A stretch of 7,732 nucleotides of DNA from Geobacter sp. (GTDB lineage: Bacteria > Desulfobacterota > Desulfuromonadia > Geobacterales > Pseudopelobacteraceae), in contig DAIERH010000105.1 of the NCBI GenBank assembly GCA_027346925.1, forward strand, positions 1-7,732, written 5' to 3'. Each line of letters begins with the position of its first letter. Within the stretch, counting starts at the first letter, position 1. This document shows, piece after piece, positions 6,371 to 7,732 of this stretch. The position numbers were made by a program, and so were the translations under genes. The notes under the pieces were generated by a model. That model did no database searches. It had not been told where the DNA came from and saw only the letters and a list, made by a program, of their open reading frames with translations.

Positions 6371-7732
6371 ATGCCCGAAACCTGGCAGAATACAACGACA
6401 ACATCGCCGATCCTGATCATCGAGGATGATGCCGGCTTTGCCGATCTGATGGCATCGACCCTCCGGGATGAAGGCTTTTCCAGCCACTGCGCCGGAAATG
6501 GCAACGAGGCCCTGGAGTGGCTTGGCGGCAATTGCCCGAGCCTGATCGTCCTTGATTACACCCTGCCCGACATGACCGGGGCGTCCCTGATCGGGCAGCT
6601 TCGGAAACTGGGATACGCAACCCCTTTCATCATGGTGACCGGCCGGGACGATTCCAGTCTGGCGGTACAGATGATGAAGACCGGGGCCTGCGATTACATG
6701 CTCAAGGACACCACCTTCCTGGACCGCCTCCCCAGCGTGGTCGCCCGGGCACGGCACGAGGCCGAGACCCGCGAGCGCCTGAAACAGGCCGAACTGTCGC
6801 TGCGCCAGAGCGAGGAGAGGCTGGCCCGGGCCCAGAAGATCGCCCGCATGGGGAGTTGGGAGTGGGACATCGCGAGCGGTGAAATCTACTGGTCGGACGA
6901 ACTCTACCGCATCTTCGGCCTCACCCCGGGCGAACCGGCAAAGATCCGCATGGAGTGGGTCTTCGGCCTGATCAACCCCTCCGATCTGTCGGCCTTCAAG
7001 AAGGCCGTCTTCAACTCGGTCAAGAATTGCCAGCCCTTCAACATCGTCTACCGCATCAACACGCGCAACAGCGGCGAAAGCGTCGTGAACAGCCAGGGGG
7101 AAGTGGAAACGGACGAAAACGGCAGGGCCAGGCTCATCTCCGGCACGACCCTGGACATCACGGCCCGCATCCGGGCCGAGAGCGAAATCCAGCAGCTGAT
7201 CAACTACGATACCCTCACCGGCCTCCCCAACCGCAACCTGCTGCACGACCGCATCAAGCTGGCCATTGCCCACTCTGCCCGCGAAAAGCACCTGATGGGG
7301 GTGCTGATCCTCGACCTGGACCGTTTCAAACGGATCAACGACACCCTGGGGCACCGTGCCGGAGACAAGCTGCTGATGGCGGTTGCCAAGCGGCTTTCGG
7401 CCTGCGTCCGCGACAGCGACACCCTGGCCCGCCTCGGCGGCGACGAATTCGTCATCCTCCTGAACAACGTGGGGCACGAGGAGGGGATCAGCACCGTGGC
7501 CCAGAAGATACTGGCCATACTTGCCGAGCCGGCCTACATCGACGGCCACGAGATCTACACCACCGGCTCCATCGGCATCGCCGTGTACCCCATGGACGGC
7601 GAGGACGGCCATGTGCTGCTCAAGCACGCCGACCTGGCCATGTATCAGGCCAAGGAGCAGGACCGCAACAACGTCCAGTTCTTTTCCCGGGAGATGAACA
7701 TCAAGGTGCTGGAGCGGATGATGCTGGAAAAC
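6371..7732 (+). CDS. Response regulator with REC-PAS-GGDEF domains (3' end cut, EAL probably follows)
   Basis: This is probably a cytoplasmic c-di-GMP signalling protein controlled by phosphorylation. The 454 residues present begin with a receiver domain (about 13-125): acidic pair D19/D20, phosphoacceptor D62 in LIVLDYTLPDMTG, T90 and K112. A short coiled-coil-like helix (about 128-155) leads to a PAS domain (about 158-265; GSWEWDIASGEIYWSDELYRIFG with a PAC end GTTLDITARI). A GGDEF domain (about 277-438) follows, opening with DTLTGLPNR. The catalytic motif GGDEF (356-360) is intact, and RDSD (347-350) lies exactly five residues before it, the position of the product-inhibition I-site. The last residues, MNIKVLERMMLEN, look like the lead-in to an EAL phosphodiesterase domain, beyond the window. 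An in-frame ATG at 6347 is an alternative start; only a weak GAGAG precedes the ATG at 6371. No partner kinase is in view. Confidence 0.93.
   Translation, partial: MPETWQNTTTTSPILIIEDDAGFADLMASTLRDEGFSSHCAGNGNEALEWLGGNCPSLIVLDYTLPDMTGASLIGQLRKLGYATPFIMVTGRDDSSLAVQMMKTGACDYMLKDTTFLDRLPSVVARARHEAETRERLKQAELSLRQSEERLARAQKIARMGSWEWDIASGEIYWSDELYRIFGLTPGEPAKIRMEWVFGLINPSDLSAFKKAVFNSVKNCQPFNIVYRINTRNSGESVVNSQGEVETDENGRARLISGTTLDITARIRAESEIQQLINYDTLTGLPNRNLLHDRIKLAIAHSAREKHLMGVLILDLDRFKRINDTLGHRAGDKLLMAVAKRLSACVRDSDTLARLGGDEFVILLNNVGHEEGISTVAQKILAILAEPAYIDGHEIYTTGSIGIAVYPMDGEDGHVLLKHADLAMYQAKEQDRNNVQFFSREMNIKVLERMMLEN

Noticed and set aside
5159..7627. An 822-codon minus-strand open frame across glmU, the repeat and the REC-PAS-GGDEF gene
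   Set aside because: It runs antisense to two clearly real genes and through a palindromic repeat; the composition is that of a shadow frame.

Overview
The window reads as an ordinary chromosomal segment of a GC-rich Gram-negative bacterium. It most resembles the Geobacter/Pelobacter group of Desulfuromonadota (formerly Deltaproteobacteria). That placement is inference from protein character: a MXAN_5187-type small protein paired with mfd, a Geobacter-like beta-propeller tail, a REC-PAS-GGDEF hybrid and C-rich palindromic intergenic repeats. No search was run.

Layout from left to right. (1) Bases 2-289, plus strand: the C-terminal end of a protein with NHL/beta-propeller-like repeats, cut by the left edge and visibly AT-richer than the rest. 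(2) Bases 290-568: intergenic, with a strong hairpin (373-415) between convergent genes and, on the minus strand against the mfd stop, what looks like the decayed tail of a BrnA-type antitoxin gene. (3) Bases 569-4066 or 4072, minus: complete mfd (transcription-repair coupling factor). (4) Bases 4094-4663, minus: a small MXAN_5187-family protein of unknown function, 21-27 bases upstream of mfd and probably its operon partner. (5) Bases 4664-4834: a divergent promoter region with one sigma-70-like promoter for each direction. (6) Bases 4835-6208, plus: complete glmU, the bifunctional enzyme that makes UDP-GlcNAc. (7) Bases 6209-6346: a compound palindromic repeat with three copies of a C-rich unit. 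(8) Bases 6371 (or 6347) to the right edge, plus: a response regulator with REC, PAS and GGDEF domains, cut where an EAL domain would normally begin.

The genes do not form one pathway. mfd is DNA repair coupled to transcription, glmU is cell-envelope precursor synthesis, and the last gene is c-di-GMP signalling. The only likely co-transcription is the small MXAN_5187-like gene with mfd. I found no CRISPR array, RNA gene, complete mobile element or intact defence system. The best candidates for a second look are the antitoxin relic, the compound repeat and the conserved-looking small gene in front of mfd.
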